The notes: a model not told the origin generated them from the sequence alone. Positions 1-8,508 are shown, counted from the stretch's first letter. The stretch: DNA of 53,145 bases from Phycisphaerae bacterium (GCA_030429485.1 JAUIFD010000004.1:1-53145), one strand, 5' to 3'. Program-made: numbers and translations.

Positions 1-592
1 CCGCCTTCGACGCGATACCTCTGGAGTCGGGCATGCCGAGCCCATAGAGCCCGATTCGCGCGTTCGGGAAGGTCTCTTTCGTGATCTCCACGCGTCGACG
101 CGTGGCTTCCATCAGGCGCTCGAAATCGCCCGAGTTGCCGGCCGCGAGCTGGTACGAGCCCCAGTCCTGCGGGTGGATGGGGTGTTCGATATCGAGCACC
201 AGGATGCCGGCGTACCCCTCATCAAGATCGCGCATCGCGCGGAAACGCTCGATCCGAGACCGGATGTCGCTGTCCGACCGCGAGACGTACCACTCGACGC
301 TGTTGCCCTTGTCCGCCCGCACCCAGCCACCACCAACCGTGATGATGTCGTTGTGCATCCCCTCGGGCAGCTCGCCCAAGAAGAACGAGTTCTGCAACGC
401 GAGCCGTCCGCCCATCGGGAGTTCGGCGTCGGGATCGACCCGCGGCACTTCGAGCACTTTGAGCGGCGCCTGGCGGGCGTAGGTCGACACCCGCTGTCTC
501 GGGCGGCTGCCCTGCTCGTCCTGAGCGGACGACGAGCACACGCCCCCGAAGAGCACCAGAAGAGCGGCGGTCGTTGTTACTGTCCTCAGCAT
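1..592 (-). CDS. Secreted protein of unknown function, 3' end outside window
   Basis: The frame is open from an ATG at 592 to the left edge, giving about 197 residues of an unfinished protein. The N-terminus (MLRTVTTTAALLVLFGGVCSSSAQ) is a signal peptide with a likely cut after SSAQ, so the protein is exported. The mature part has an ordered, non-repetitive sequence with short motifs such as VLDIEHP at about residue 143 and GLYGLGMPD near the truncation. Alternating hydrophobic strands ending in acidic residues would fit a TIM-barrel fold, possibly a glycoside-hydrolase-like protein, but I recognise no family signature. It is divergent from pfk, with 235 bases between them. Coding is supported by the signal peptide and the uninterrupted frame. 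Function is unknown. Confidence 0.7.
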   Translation of the reverse strand, partial: MLRTVTTTAALLVLFGGVCSSSAQDEQGSRPRQRVSTYARQAPLKVLEVPRVDPDAELPMGGRLALQNSFFLGELPEGMHNDIITVGGGWVRADKGNSVEWYVSRSDSDIRSRIERFRAMRDLDEGYAGILVLDIEHPIHPQDWGSYQLAAGNSGDFERLMEATRRRVEITKETFPNARIGLYGLGMPDSRGIASKA

Positions 593-827
593 TGTCGGGT
601 CCTCGCTTGTTCCTACCACCACCAAGGTCATCGCCAACCACCCAGCCCCGCCTGAGCGCGAGGCCTGCGAAAAAACAACAGCCACCACCCCGCAAGCTAC
701 CCACGCCTCGCACCCGAGCGAAACGATATCCGCACAAGGATCTTGTCCGCGGATTTGTTGACACTCGGGACGCCGAATCGCCCAATCACCGAATTCGCGC
801 CGGCCGGACACCGCTAACGTCTGCCGT
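593..827. promoter_or_regulatory. Divergent intergenic region with an interrupted palindrome
   Basis: This 235-base spacer separates the divergently transcribed secreted-protein gene and pfk, so it should carry promoters in both directions. An interrupted palindrome spans 729-753: TCCGC, then ACAAG-GAT-CTTGT, then CC, then GCGGA. A TTGACA hexamer lies immediately to its right at 758-763, oriented toward pfk; no good -10 box follows at 17 bases (CCCAAT at 781-786). No gene ends here, so the palindrome is not a terminator. It may be an operator, but this rests on symmetry and position only. Confidence 0.35.
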
Positions 828-1928
828 ATGCCCACCCCCCTCAAGCGAATCGGCGTGCTCACCGGCGGCGGCGACTGCCCGGGTCTCAACGCCGTGATCA
901 GGGCGGTCACCAAGGACGCCCTCCACCACGGCCTGTCCGTCGCCGGGATCGAGGATGGGTTCCTGGGGCTCATCGAAGACCGCGTCCGTGAACTCACCGA
1001 CGCGGATGTCTCCAACATCCTCTCGGACGGTGGCACGGTGCTCGGCTCGTCCAACAAGGCCAACCCCGCCCGTTTCTGCACCGGGATCGACTCCGACGGC
1101 GCGCCGAAAATCGAGGATCTGACCGAGACCTGCCTTCAGCGCATCGAGTCCCACGCGCTCGACGCCCTGGTCGTCATCGGCGGTGATGGGACCATGAGCG
1201 TCGCGTCGACGTTCGTTGAGCGTGGGGTCAACTGCATCGGGGTTCCCAAGACCATCGACAACGACCTCTGGGGCACCGATCTCACCTTCGGTTTCGCGAC
1301 CGCCGTCCAGACCGCGGTCTCGGCGATCGACCGCGTGCGCACCACCGCAGCGAGCCACCACCGCGTCATGGTGGTGGAGGTCATGGGACGGAACGCAGGG
1401 TGGCTTGCCCTGCACGCGGGCGTCGGTGGGGGGGCCGACCTCATCCTCATCCCCGAAATCCCGTATTCGATTGAGGCCGTCTGCGCCGCGATCGAGGACC
1501 GACGGCATCGCGGCAAGCGGTATTCGATTGTCGTCGCCTCCGAAGGAGCGCGAGCCGTCGATGGCGAGCAGGTGGTCGAACGCATGGACCTCACGAGCCC
1601 CGATCCGGTCCGTCTCGGCGGCATCGGGCGCGTCGTCGCGAGCCAGATCGAGGAACGCATCGGCGTCGAGAGCCGTCAGGTGGTCCTCGGGCACGTGCAA
1701 CGCGGCGGCACGCCCGTCGCGGCCGACCGCGTGCTCGCGACGCTCTTTGGCGACCACGCCATGGAGCTTCTCAAGGACGGCGTGACCAATCGCCTCGTGG
1801 TGATGCGCGACGGGCGCCTCCGCGACACCGATATCCGAGAAGCGGCCGACAAGCAGCGGCTCGTCCCGATGGAGGAGCCCCTGCTCGCCGCGGCACGCTC
1901 CGTGGGGACGCACTTCGGCGACATGTGA
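828..1928 (+). CDS. pfkA: 6-phosphofructokinase
   Basis: A cytoplasmic glycolytic enzyme that phosphorylates fructose 6-phosphate to fructose 1,6-bisphosphate. The 366-residue protein carries the family landmarks in order: GGGDCPGLNA near residue 12 (nucleotide loop), GGDGT near 119, PKTIDND near 140 (catalytic Asp) and the substrate motif VEVMGRNAGW near 185. The position equivalent to E. coli Gly104 is Gly (GGDGT), which is typical of ATP-dependent enzymes. The position equivalent to Gly124 is Lys (PKTIDND), as in the PPi-dependent and mixed groups. ATP use is therefore the better guess, but the phosphoryl donor is not settled by sequence. It starts at an ATG after a divergent spacer, and the next gene follows within about 120 bases on the same strand. 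Confidence 0.93.
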   Translation: MPTPLKRIGVLTGGGDCPGLNAVIRAVTKDALHHGLSVAGIEDGFLGLIEDRVRELTDADVSNILSDGGTVLGSSNKANPARFCTGIDSDGAPKIEDLTETCLQRIESHALDALVVIGGDGTMSVASTFVERGVNCIGVPKTIDNDLWGTDLTFGFATAVQTAVSAIDRVRTTAASHHRVMVVEVMGRNAGWLALHAGVGGGADLILIPEIPYSIEAVCAAIEDRRHRGKRYSIVVASEGARAVDGEQVVERMDLTSPDPVRLGGIGRVVASQIEERIGVESRQVVLGHVQRGGTPVAADRVLATLFGDHAMELLKDGVTNRLVVMRDGRLRDTDIREAADKQRLVPMEEPLLAAARSVGTHFGDM

Positions 1929-2046
1929 TTTCCGGACGCCCCCAACGGCGCACGCGCCCCAGGTGGCGCCGACGTTGGTGCGGCCCGAGCACGGCGCGTC
2001 GTTCCGCGCAGCCGCCTCGCCGATGTCCCAGAGGCTCCCCAGGAGG

Positions 2047-3207
2047 ATGCGCTTGCCCACCCAACGCGTTCCAAAGTCTGACCAAACGGCCAAGCGCCCC
2101 AACACCGTCAACCTCTCGGACCGCGATCTGCACAAGGTGCTCGATGCCGTCGACGCCGCGGCCACGCCGGGCCACCAGCGCAACCGAGAGTTCATCCGCT
2201 GGCCGTTCCGTCGCTCAAGCGTGCGTATCGACTTCCACTCCTTGGGCGACTCCGGACAGCACACGTCGCTCAGTGTCGCCTGCCGCAACCTCTCTCGCGG
2301 CGGCGCCAGCGTGCTCCACTCCTCCTACATCCACGTTGGGGTGGGCTGCACGCTCCATCTGCCAGTGGACGAGCTGACCGGCGCGACGCTCCACGTGAGT
2401 GCGCGGGTCGCCCGGTGTGTCCACGTCTCCGGCACCATGCACGAGGTCGGCATCGCCTTCGACGACACCATCGATGTCCGCCAGTTCATCGAGCGCGACC
2501 CCTTCGAGGACAGCTTCTCCATCGAGCGCGTCGACGAAGCCTCCCTCGCGGGCACCGTCGTCTACATCGACGACTCGGCGATGGACCACAAACTCGTCCG
2601 CCACTTCTTGCGAGGCACGCAGGTGCGGCTCCGGCCCGCCAACTCCATCGAGGAGGGCCACTCGCTCATCAACGAGGGCTGCGACCTCGTGCTGACGGCA
2701 TACCGCATCGGCGATGACACAGGCCTCAACCTCGCCAACACGGTCCGGGCTCAAGGCGTGCACGTCCCGGTGATACTCGCGACAGACGAGTCCGGGCCCG
2801 ACCTCCGCCGAGCGATCCAGGCCTCTCCGGTCGCCGCGGTCTTGAGCAAACCCCTCGACCAGTCGCGCGTGCTGCGTGCACTCGCGGAGTACCTGCGCGA
2901 GGCCCAGAGCGCCGGCGTGGTGCGATCCACCCTCCCGGCAGACCATCCGAACTTCCCGCTCGTTGAGACCTTTGCCGAGGACCTCAAGCAGCAGACGACA
3001 CGGCTTCGCGAATATGTCCAAAGCGACGACACGGCGGGCGCTCGTTCTGTCTGCCTCCAGGTCTCGGTCTCGGCCCCGCCTGTGGGGTTCGAGGGTCTCG
3101 GCGCTATGGCGAAGGAGGCCGCGACCGCCCTCGTGCGAGGCACCGTCGCCGATGCCAAGCCCAAGCTCGACGCGCTGCTCGGGGCGTGCGGGAAGGTGCA
3201 GGGATAG
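2047..3207 (+). CDS. PilZ domain - pseudo-receiver - degenerate HPt protein
   Basis: A predicted cytoplasmic signalling protein of 386 residues with three modules. Residues about 50-150 look like a PilZ domain (RSSVR at 56-60, NLSRGG at 81-86), known in other proteins to bind c-di-GMP. Residues about 169-282 are a response-regulator receiver fold: IDD at 174-176, Thr246 and Lys268 are kept, but the usual phospho-acceptor Asp position is Ala218. Residues about 304-375 resemble an HPt helical domain in which the phospho-His position is Leu337. It therefore looks like a protein that reads c-di-GMP while its phosphorelay parts are structural only. I chose ATG 2047; ATG 2023 and GTG 1963 are in-frame alternatives, and an AGGAGG abuts the ATG at 2047, which is closer than usual for a ribosome site. 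Confidence 0.8.
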   Translation: MRLPTQRVPKSDQTAKRPNTVNLSDRDLHKVLDAVDAAATPGHQRNREFIRWPFRRSSVRIDFHSLGDSGQHTSLSVACRNLSRGGASVLHSSYIHVGVGCTLHLPVDELTGATLHVSARVARCVHVSGTMHEVGIAFDDTIDVRQFIERDPFEDSFSIERVDEASLAGTVVYIDDSAMDHKLVRHFLRGTQVRLRPANSIEEGHSLINEGCDLVLTAYRIGDDTGLNLANTVRAQGVHVPVILATDESGPDLRRAIQASPVAAVLSKPLDQSRVLRALAEYLREAQSAGVVRSTLPADHPNFPLVETFAEDLKQQTTRLREYVQSDDTAGARSVCLQVSVSAPPVGFEGLGAMAKEAATALVRGTVADAKPKLDALLGACGKVQG

Positions 3208-3271
3208 CGGCCCGCGCGTACGCTCCGGCGTGCCCCGGTCCGCGCCGCCCAAGTCCGAACTCGCACCTTCT

Positions 3272-4252
3272 ATGCCCCTTGTGGTGCTTCATGGCAAGGA
3301 CGCCTGGCTAAGGGCCCACCTGACCGACGACCTCCGGACCGCTGCCGAACGCGAGTTCGGCGAGATCGACGTTCTCCGATATGACGGCGCCACCTCGAGC
3401 GTCGCTGAGGTGCTCGACGAGTGCCGCTCGCTCGGGCTCATGCAGCAGCACAAACTGGTGGTGGTCGACGATGCCGACCAGTTCGTGAAGGAGTCGAGCC
3501 GTCCGCTCATGGAGCGCTACGCGGCGGCGGTCTGTCCGGGCGCGACGCTCGTGCTGCGCACCGAGCGGTGGCACAAAGGCAAGCTCGACAAGCTCATCGC
3601 CGAGGCGGGCGGCGCCGTCGTGAAGTGCGACGGGTGGGATCGCCCCGAGGCGGTCCGATGGATCACCGCACAGACGCCCGACCGACACGGCGCCAAGATC
3701 TCGCGACAGACCGCCGAGGCGCTCTTCGACCGCCTTCGTGGCGAGATGTCGAAGATCGACGCCGAGCTCGCCAAGCTCGCCGCCGCAGTCGCGAGCCCCG
3801 ACGGCTCGCCCGGCGAGATCACCTCCGGGACGCTCGACGAGCTCGGGCTCACCGCCGCGAGCGACGACCCATGGGCCATCCAGGGCCCGCTGCTCACGCC
3901 GAGCCCGGAGAGCGCACTGCGACACCTCGACGACGTGCTTGGCGATCAGCCCCGCGACCTCGCGGTGGTGGTGTCGTACGCGATGGTGGACCTCTCCCGG
4001 AAGCTCCACGCCGCGGCCCGCGGCGCGAAGGCGGGCGCCAAGCCCCAGCTCATCGCGCAGAAGTTGCGCTTGTGGGGACCCTCGCGTGACGCGATCCTCG
4101 ACCTTGCGCCCCGCGTCGACCCCGACCGCGCGCTGGCCCTCTTTCGCGAGTGCGTGGAGGGGGATGTCGCGATCAAGTCTGGGCTCGGTACGCCGCGCCG
4201 TCGCCTGGAGCGCCAGGCGATCGGGTTCGCCCGTGTCGCGCGGGGCGCGTGA
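3272..4252 (+). CDS. holA: DNA polymerase III, delta subunit
   Basis: The clamp-loader delta subunit, which opens the beta sliding clamp as part of the replicative polymerase holoenzyme. The 326-residue length fits the family. The protein begins MPLVVLHGKDAWL, matching the family's N-terminal strand and degenerate nucleotide-binding region. It continues with a conserved acidic segment (LVVVDDADQFVK at about 65-76), a middle helical domain (DRLRGEMSKIDAELAKLA at about 150-167) and the helical C-terminal domain. Like other delta subunits it lacks an intact Walker A. A GTG at 3230 would add 14 residues in frame; I prefer ATG 3272 because homology-like sequence begins there. It lies 64 bases after the PilZ/receiver gene and 93 bases before a lipoprotein gene. 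Confidence 0.85.
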   Translation: MPLVVLHGKDAWLRAHLTDDLRTAAEREFGEIDVLRYDGATSSVAEVLDECRSLGLMQQHKLVVVDDADQFVKESSRPLMERYAAAVCPGATLVLRTERWHKGKLDKLIAEAGGAVVKCDGWDRPEAVRWITAQTPDRHGAKISRQTAEALFDRLRGEMSKIDAELAKLAAAVASPDGSPGEITSGTLDELGLTAASDDPWAIQGPLLTPSPESALRHLDDVLGDQPRDLAVVVSYAMVDLSRKLHAAARGAKAGAKPQLIAQKLRLWGPSRDAILDLAPRVDPDRALALFRECVEGDVAIKSGLGTPRRRLERQAIGFARVARGA

Positions 4253-4345
4253 ACCTGCGCGACCGAGCGCAGTTTGAGCCCGGGGAGGAGCCGATTCGGC
4301 CCGCTCGCCGAAGACCGGAGCGGGCGAGTGCAGGAGGCCGACGCC

Positions 4346-5617
4346 ATGAAGCTGAGGATTGCGCGAATCGTGTGCGGAGCGGGTTTGGCTTGCAGCATGA
4401 GCGCTTGCACGTCGGGCGGAGCACAGGCGGAGGGCAAGGGGCCGGTCAACACCGGGCTCAACCACCTCTCGGTCTCGCAGCGACCGGCTGCCAACATCGC
4501 CGCCGATCTCAACGAAACACTCGGCGCCGACCCGCTCGATGAGCGGGTCCGCCGCCAAGCCCTCGACCTCGAGGCCCTGCTCGCCAGTGGCGACCTCGAC
4601 ACCCCCGAGCGCCCGATCGCCGCCGAGCCAACGACCAGCCCCGCACCCGCGACCGGACGGGACACGTCCGGACTGGGCATCGGGCTCGCCTCTGTCGATA
4701 CCGAAGATGAGCCGCTGCTCGCGACCGAGGGGAACATCGGCGAAGAGCCGAGCGCTTCGATGGGCCTGTCCGCCTTTACCGACGACGCGCCGGTCCAGGC
4801 CGCCCCAACGCACGAGCCACCGGCGCCGATGGCCATCGTCGACCGCACGCCGACGGCCGCCCCCGCACCGCTGGAGATGACCCCCGCCCCGGCACGCCGA
4901 GATCCCGGGCAGATCGCTCAGGAGTTTGACGGCTTGGCGGCGCGTCAGGGTTCGCAGGCGTTCCGCGAAGCGCTGGTTGAGCTCGCAGAAGGGCTCCACA
5001 CCACCGGAGCTTCGGTCGATAGCCAGACACTCGCGGCCCTGTCGCCCTCCGAGCGGCAGACGATCGACGCGCTCGACGGGCTGATCAACGAGATGCGCGA
5101 CTCGGCCGGCGATCCCAGCGCCGCGGAGCAGGCGCTCACGCGTGCGGCCTCGACTCTCCGCGAACAGGTCGGGGTGCGTCTGCCGCGTGCGGTGCTCTGC
5201 ACACGGGTCGATGGATTCGGGTCGTACGTGCCGTTCGAGCACGACACGTTTCTCGCGGGGCGCAACAACCCGGCTCTGGTGTACGTGGAGGTCGACCGTT
5301 TCATCCACCGCGAGGCCACGCGACGCGAGCGCGCGTCCGCGGGAGACACGTTCGCGGTGGACCTCACCCAGGAGCTGCAGCTCTATCACAAGGCCGACGG
5401 GCGCTTGGCGTGGCGGATGCCCGCGCAGCGCGTGGTCGACACCTCGGGCGCCCGGCGTCGCGACTTCTACCTCGTCACGCGCGTCGACCTGCCTTCCAAT
5501 CTGACAGTCGGCTCCTACGAACTCAAGATTATCGTGACCGACGAGACCTCGCACACGCGCGACGAGACCATTATCCCGATCGGGATCGTCGCAGATCCAA
5601 GCTTGGTCGGGCGGTAG
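4346..5617 (+). CDS. Predicted lipoprotein of unknown function
   Basis: A 423-residue protein with a lipoprotein signal: a basic n-region, a short hydrophobic stretch and SMSAC, with the lipidated Cys near residue 20. The central part (about residues 100-180) is rich in Ala, Pro, Glu and Thr and is probably an extended linker. The C-terminal 250 residues look folded, with a helical segment (about 190-270) and then a beta-rich domain that reads like an Ig-type or carbohydrate-binding sandwich near the end (LPSNLTVGSYELKIIVTDE). The start at ATG 4346 is supported by CAGGAGG at 4331-4337. It ends three bases before the convergent exported-protein gene. I recognise no family; a cell-surface role is inferred from the lipobox. 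Confidence 0.72.
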   Translation: MKLRIARIVCGAGLACSMSACTSGGAQAEGKGPVNTGLNHLSVSQRPAANIAADLNETLGADPLDERVRRQALDLEALLASGDLDTPERPIAAEPTTSPAPATGRDTSGLGIGLASVDTEDEPLLATEGNIGEEPSASMGLSAFTDDAPVQAAPTHEPPAPMAIVDRTPTAAPAPLEMTPAPARRDPGQIAQEFDGLAARQGSQAFREALVELAEGLHTTGASVDSQTLAALSPSERQTIDALDGLINEMRDSAGDPSAAEQALTRAASTLREQVGVRLPRAVLCTRVDGFGSYVPFEHDTFLAGRNNPALVYVEVDRFIHREATRRERASAGDTFAVDLTQELQLYHKADGRLAWRMPAQRVVDTSGARRRDFYLVTRVDLPSNLTVGSYELKIIVTDETSHTRDETIIPIGIVADPSLVGR

Positions 5618-5620
5618 TCG

Positions 5621-6301
5621 CTACCGACGACGCCGGGCCGCTGCGCCAGCGAGCGCGATCATCCCCGCTGCGCCGACGCCGGGCGTGGGCACGTTGACGG
5701 AGACGTGCAGGTTGTCGATGCCCCACGACTCGTCAGCACCGCCCTGCCACCCCGCGCCCGACGCGAAGAAGTCGATCGTGAGCGACGAACCCGTGTGCGG
5801 GACGTCCTGGAGCGCCGCCTCGGAGTTCATGTCGAACGCCCGCTCGTTCCACGATCCCCAACCGGCGTTCGCGAAGTAGATCTGGTCGCCGGCGTACGTG
5901 TTGCTGCCCGACGCGTTCGCCGAAGTGATCTGCAGCACCGGAACGCCATCGATCGCGACATTGAAGTAGTCCGGCGCCGGCGTGCCGTTGGTCGAATCCC
6001 AGGAGTCGATCATCGCGAGCAGGAACCCGACCGACACGTGCGTGTGCGACGGCAGCCCCGCGAGCGTGAGCGTCGTCGCTGCGGCCGGATCTCCGGATGC
6101 GGTGTTGCGGAGCAGATCCCCGGAGAACAGGTCGGGCGCGTGGCCCGCCCCATCCAACCCGAGAACGCCCTCAAGTGCTCCACCCGACACCTCAGACGGG
6201 AGTCCGGAGTTGAAGTCGGTGCTGAACACCTCGACCTGCGCGAACGCACCGCTGGTCAGGAAGACCGAGGCGGCGACTGCAACGGGCACACTCTTCGACA
6301 T
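5621..6301 (-). CDS. Exported protein with PEP-CTERM-like sorting tail
   Basis: A 226-residue protein with an N-terminal signal peptide (MSKSVPVAVAASVFLTSGAFA, likely cut after AFA). The body is beta-rich and the segment from about 30 to 200 resembles a jelly-roll domain (SGLPSEVSGG, LPSHTHVSVGFLLAMIDSWDS, WGIDNLHV). The C-terminus VPTPG followed by a short hydrophobic stretch and RRRR is the three-part layout of PEP-CTERM-like sorting signals, here with VPTPG in place of VPEP. Such proteins are handled by exosortase-like enzymes in other bacteria; none is encoded in this window. The gene ends three bases from the convergent lipoprotein gene and has a 157-base upstream spacer. Confidence 0.78.
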   Translation of the reverse strand: MSKSVPVAVAASVFLTSGAFAQVEVFSTDFNSGLPSEVSGGALEGVLGLDGAGHAPDLFSGDLLRNTASGDPAAATTLTLAGLPSHTHVSVGFLLAMIDSWDSTNGTPAPDYFNVAIDGVPVLQITSANASGSNTYAGDQIYFANAGWGSWNERAFDMNSEAALQDVPHTGSSLTIDFFASGAGWQGGADESWGIDNLHVSVNVPTPGVGAAGMIALAGAAARRRR

Positions 6302-6341
6302 CTCTCGTCTCCTCGCTCAACGCGCCCGCACCTACGGCCGC

Positions 6342-6355
6342 CAGGGTGAACCCTG
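6342..6355 (-). other. Small hairpin in the upstream region of the tagged exported protein
   Basis: CAGGG at 6342-6346 and CCCTG at 6351-6355 can pair around a four-base loop, about 40 bases upstream of the start at 6301. No T-run follows on either strand, so it is not a convincing terminator for the PDZ gene upstream. It may be a leader hairpin or simply chance pairing in GC-rich DNA. Confidence 0.25.
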
Positions 6356-6458
6356 CTCTATCCAGGATCCGTCGGAACGGGCGGGCCGGCAACGAGGCAG
6401 CGCCAAGTCTGCGGAACTCTCGGCCAAACCAGCGGTTATCCCGGGTCCGATAGAGAGG

Positions 6459-7454
6459 TCAGCGACCGTCGAGCTGCCGCTTCACGATTTCGCGCCGGGC
6501 TTCGAGCGCCGCGAGATCAAGCCGAATGCGCTCGGCGTCGTCGCGATTTCCGGCCTCAAGAGCCTCGCTCAGGCGGATCTGTGCACGCCCGATGTCGCGT
6601 TCCACGGTCTGAAGCAACGCGGCAAGGCGTTCGTCCACATCCTGTGCGTTTGCGTCGACCGCCCGCGGAACCTGAGCAATCTGAGTCGGCATGCGCCGCG
6701 ACTGCACAAATCCAGCCGGACGGCTTCCGACCCGCGGCTGGCCGCCGACGACCAGCGAGGGCGTGCGCCCCAGAGCCGTGCGCTCCACGGGCGGCCCCGG
6801 CGGTGGGGGGGATTGCTCGGCATCCTCCGTCGCGAGCGGATCGAGCGGGGGCGCTTCGGCACGCAGCGACAGCCGCGCCAAACGCCACGCCCACGCCGAC
6901 GCCAGCGACGCGATATCCAGGCCCTGCGAGTTCTCGAGGTTCTCGTACTTCCCGAGCCTGACCGCGACTTCGCGCCGCTCTCCGCCGCGCAGCACGAGCA
7001 GGTGCATGGTCTCGCCCGGCAAGCGGGAGAGGATCTCTGCCCGGAAACCGGCGATGTTGAGCACACCGCGCCCGTCCACACCCACGATCACGTCGCCGGG
7101 GCGCAGCCTTTCGAACGCGTCAAAGCCCTCGACGACGTTGCGAAGCTCCACCGGCTCGTTGGACGCGAATCCGACGCCCAGCCCCGGCCGCCCACCCTGC
7201 AGGAACAACTGGAATCCCGCGCGCTCCAGGCGGGCGCGCTGTTCAGGGGAGAGCCCCTCACGCGAGAGCCACGGCTCCACGTCCACGTGCGAGATGCCGT
7301 CGATCTGGAGCAGCGCCACGCTCGCGCTCTCGCGCTCCGCGTACGCATCCGAGTCGAGCCGTGCGACGACCGCCTCCACTTGTGAGCCGACCGACTGCGC
7401 GACAGCCGGGCCTGCGAGCAGAAGGACCGCAACAGCGACAATGCGTTGGCGCAT
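6459..7454 (-). CDS. Exported PDZ-domain protein
   Basis: A 331-residue protein with a cleavable signal peptide (MRQRIVAVAVLLLAGPAVAQ). Residues about 20-80 are a helical region (LDSDAYAERESASVALLQ) resembling a short HEAT-like repeat. Residues about 90-165 form a PDZ domain (GLGVGFA, LRPGDVIVGVDGRGVLNIAGF, LPGETMHLLVLRGGE). A Pro-rich linker follows, then a charged C-terminal coiled coil (about 275-331, from DVDERLAALLQTVERDI onward). There is no protease domain, so it is more likely a periplasmic scaffold or adaptor than a DegP-type enzyme. Its partner is not evident. A second, unrelated PDZ protein is encoded at 28.4-29.8 kb. Confidence 0.75.
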   Translation of the reverse strand: MRQRIVAVAVLLLAGPAVAQSVGSQVEAVVARLDSDAYAERESASVALLQIDGISHVDVEPWLSREGLSPEQRARLERAGFQLFLQGGRPGLGVGFASNEPVELRNVVEGFDAFERLRPGDVIVGVDGRGVLNIAGFRAEILSRLPGETMHLLVLRGGERREVAVRLGKYENLENSQGLDIASLASAWAWRLARLSLRAEAPPLDPLATEDAEQSPPPPGPPVERTALGRTPSLVVGGQPRVGSRPAGFVQSRRMPTQIAQVPRAVDANAQDVDERLAALLQTVERDIGRAQIRLSEALEAGNRDDAERIRLDLAALEARREIVKRQLDGR

Positions 7455-7496
7455 GAGGGCTCCGATACCACCATCATCGCGATTCGGCCGCTCCGA

Positions 7497-8435
7497 TCAA
7501 GCGCCTGCTGCGAGCGACGCGATGTGCCCCGCGTGCTGCTCCATCCACGAGCACTTGCGGTAGATCATCTCGCGCGTCACCGGAGACGCGTCGGGCTCGG
7601 CGATGCGCAGCGTCAGCACCGCCTCGCTGAGGAGCGACTCCACCATCAGGTAGGGGATCGCCTCGGCCCCACCCCGCGCGATCCAAGGCGGGGCGCCAGC
7701 CGACCGGTATCCCGAGAGAAAGGCGGCGAGCAGGCCGACGTCCGGCTCGTCGGGCCAACGCGACCGATCCGCGCCCTCACCGATGAGCGAGAAGTAGACA
7801 GCCCCCACGGCGACGTCCTCCGCCGCCGTGCCCCGGCGCACGGCGTCAAAGTCGACCGCCGCAGCCACCCCCCCGGGCACAAACAGGAGGTTCCCAGGAT
7901 GCCAGTCGCCGTGGATCACGCGGGCCTCCCACTTCGCAAGTCCGGCAGCCTCGACGCGCTCCGCGGCCCTGTTGTAGAGGCGGCGCAGCTCGCGCGTCGT
8001 GCGCTCGGGAGTCGACCGCTCGCGTCGCGAGAGCCACTCGACCACCCGGGATGATGCGTGCAGGCGCCCCTTCGCGAGGGCGAACCGGGGAGAGAAACCG
8101 TTCATCCCGGCGTGGAACCTCGCGAGCAGCGCGCCCGAGTCGCGGGCCTGTGCGGGCGCCCTCGCGTAGCGATCACCCGCAACCCACGCCATCGCCTCGT
8201 AGACATGTCCCGCGTGATGCAGGGCGGTCGCCCCGTCGCCCGGCATCGCACAGAGCGCCGGAGCCGGGAAACCGGTGTCGACGAGTCGCACCTGCACCTC
8301 GTGCGAGGCGGCGACGCGGAGCGGGTCGGCCTTGTTGGGCGCTCGCCGCTTGATCAGGAAGTCGCCTCGGTCCGTCCTTGCCCGCACCTTCGGCGCGGCC
8401 GTCGAGCCCCGCGCCAGAGGCGCAGCGGCGACCAC
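7497..8435 (-). CDS. Phosphotransferase, APH/choline kinase-like; 5' end apparently frame-shifted
   Basis: A kinase-fold phosphotransferase that would use a nucleotide to phosphorylate a small alcohol or amine; the substrate cannot be read from sequence. The core motifs are VIHGDWHPGNLL (catalytic Asp and Asn) near residue 200 and AAVDFDAV (metal-binding Asp) near 220. The listed GTG start at 8435 begins inside the fold: the same frame continues upstream to about 8485 with convincing protein sequence (LTPGELAIVAERFGLG) but has no start codon. A GTG at 8512, overlapping the yicC stop as GTGA, is exactly one base out of phase across the C7 run at 8487-8493. Either the assembly lacks one base or the gene is broken at its 5' end. 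Confidence 0.82.
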   Translation of the reverse strand: MVAAAPLARGSTAAPKVRARTDRGDFLIKRRAPNKADPLRVAASHEVQVRLVDTGFPAPALCAMPGDGATALHHAGHVYEAMAWVAGDRYARAPAQARDSGALLARFHAGMNGFSPRFALAKGRLHASSRVVEWLSRRERSTPERTTRELRRLYNRAAERVEAAGLAKWEARVIHGDWHPGNLLFVPGGVAAAVDFDAVRRGTAAEDVAVGAVYFSLIGEGADRSRWPDEPDVGLLAAFLSGYRSAGAPPWIARGGAEAIPYLMVESLLSEAVLTLRIAEPDASPVTREMIYRKCSWMEQHAGHIASLAAGA

Positions 8436-8508
8436 GCGCCCGAGCCCGAACCGCTCGGCGACGATCGCGAGCTCGCCTGGCGTGAGCCCCCCCTCGGGGT
8501 GGGTCGGG

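Noticed and set aside
3308-5554. 748-codon open frame on the minus strand opposite holA and the lipoprotein gene
   Set aside because: It is antisense to two well-supported genes and its sequence is low-information, rich in Arg, Gly and Ala. Long antisense frames are common in DNA of this GC content.
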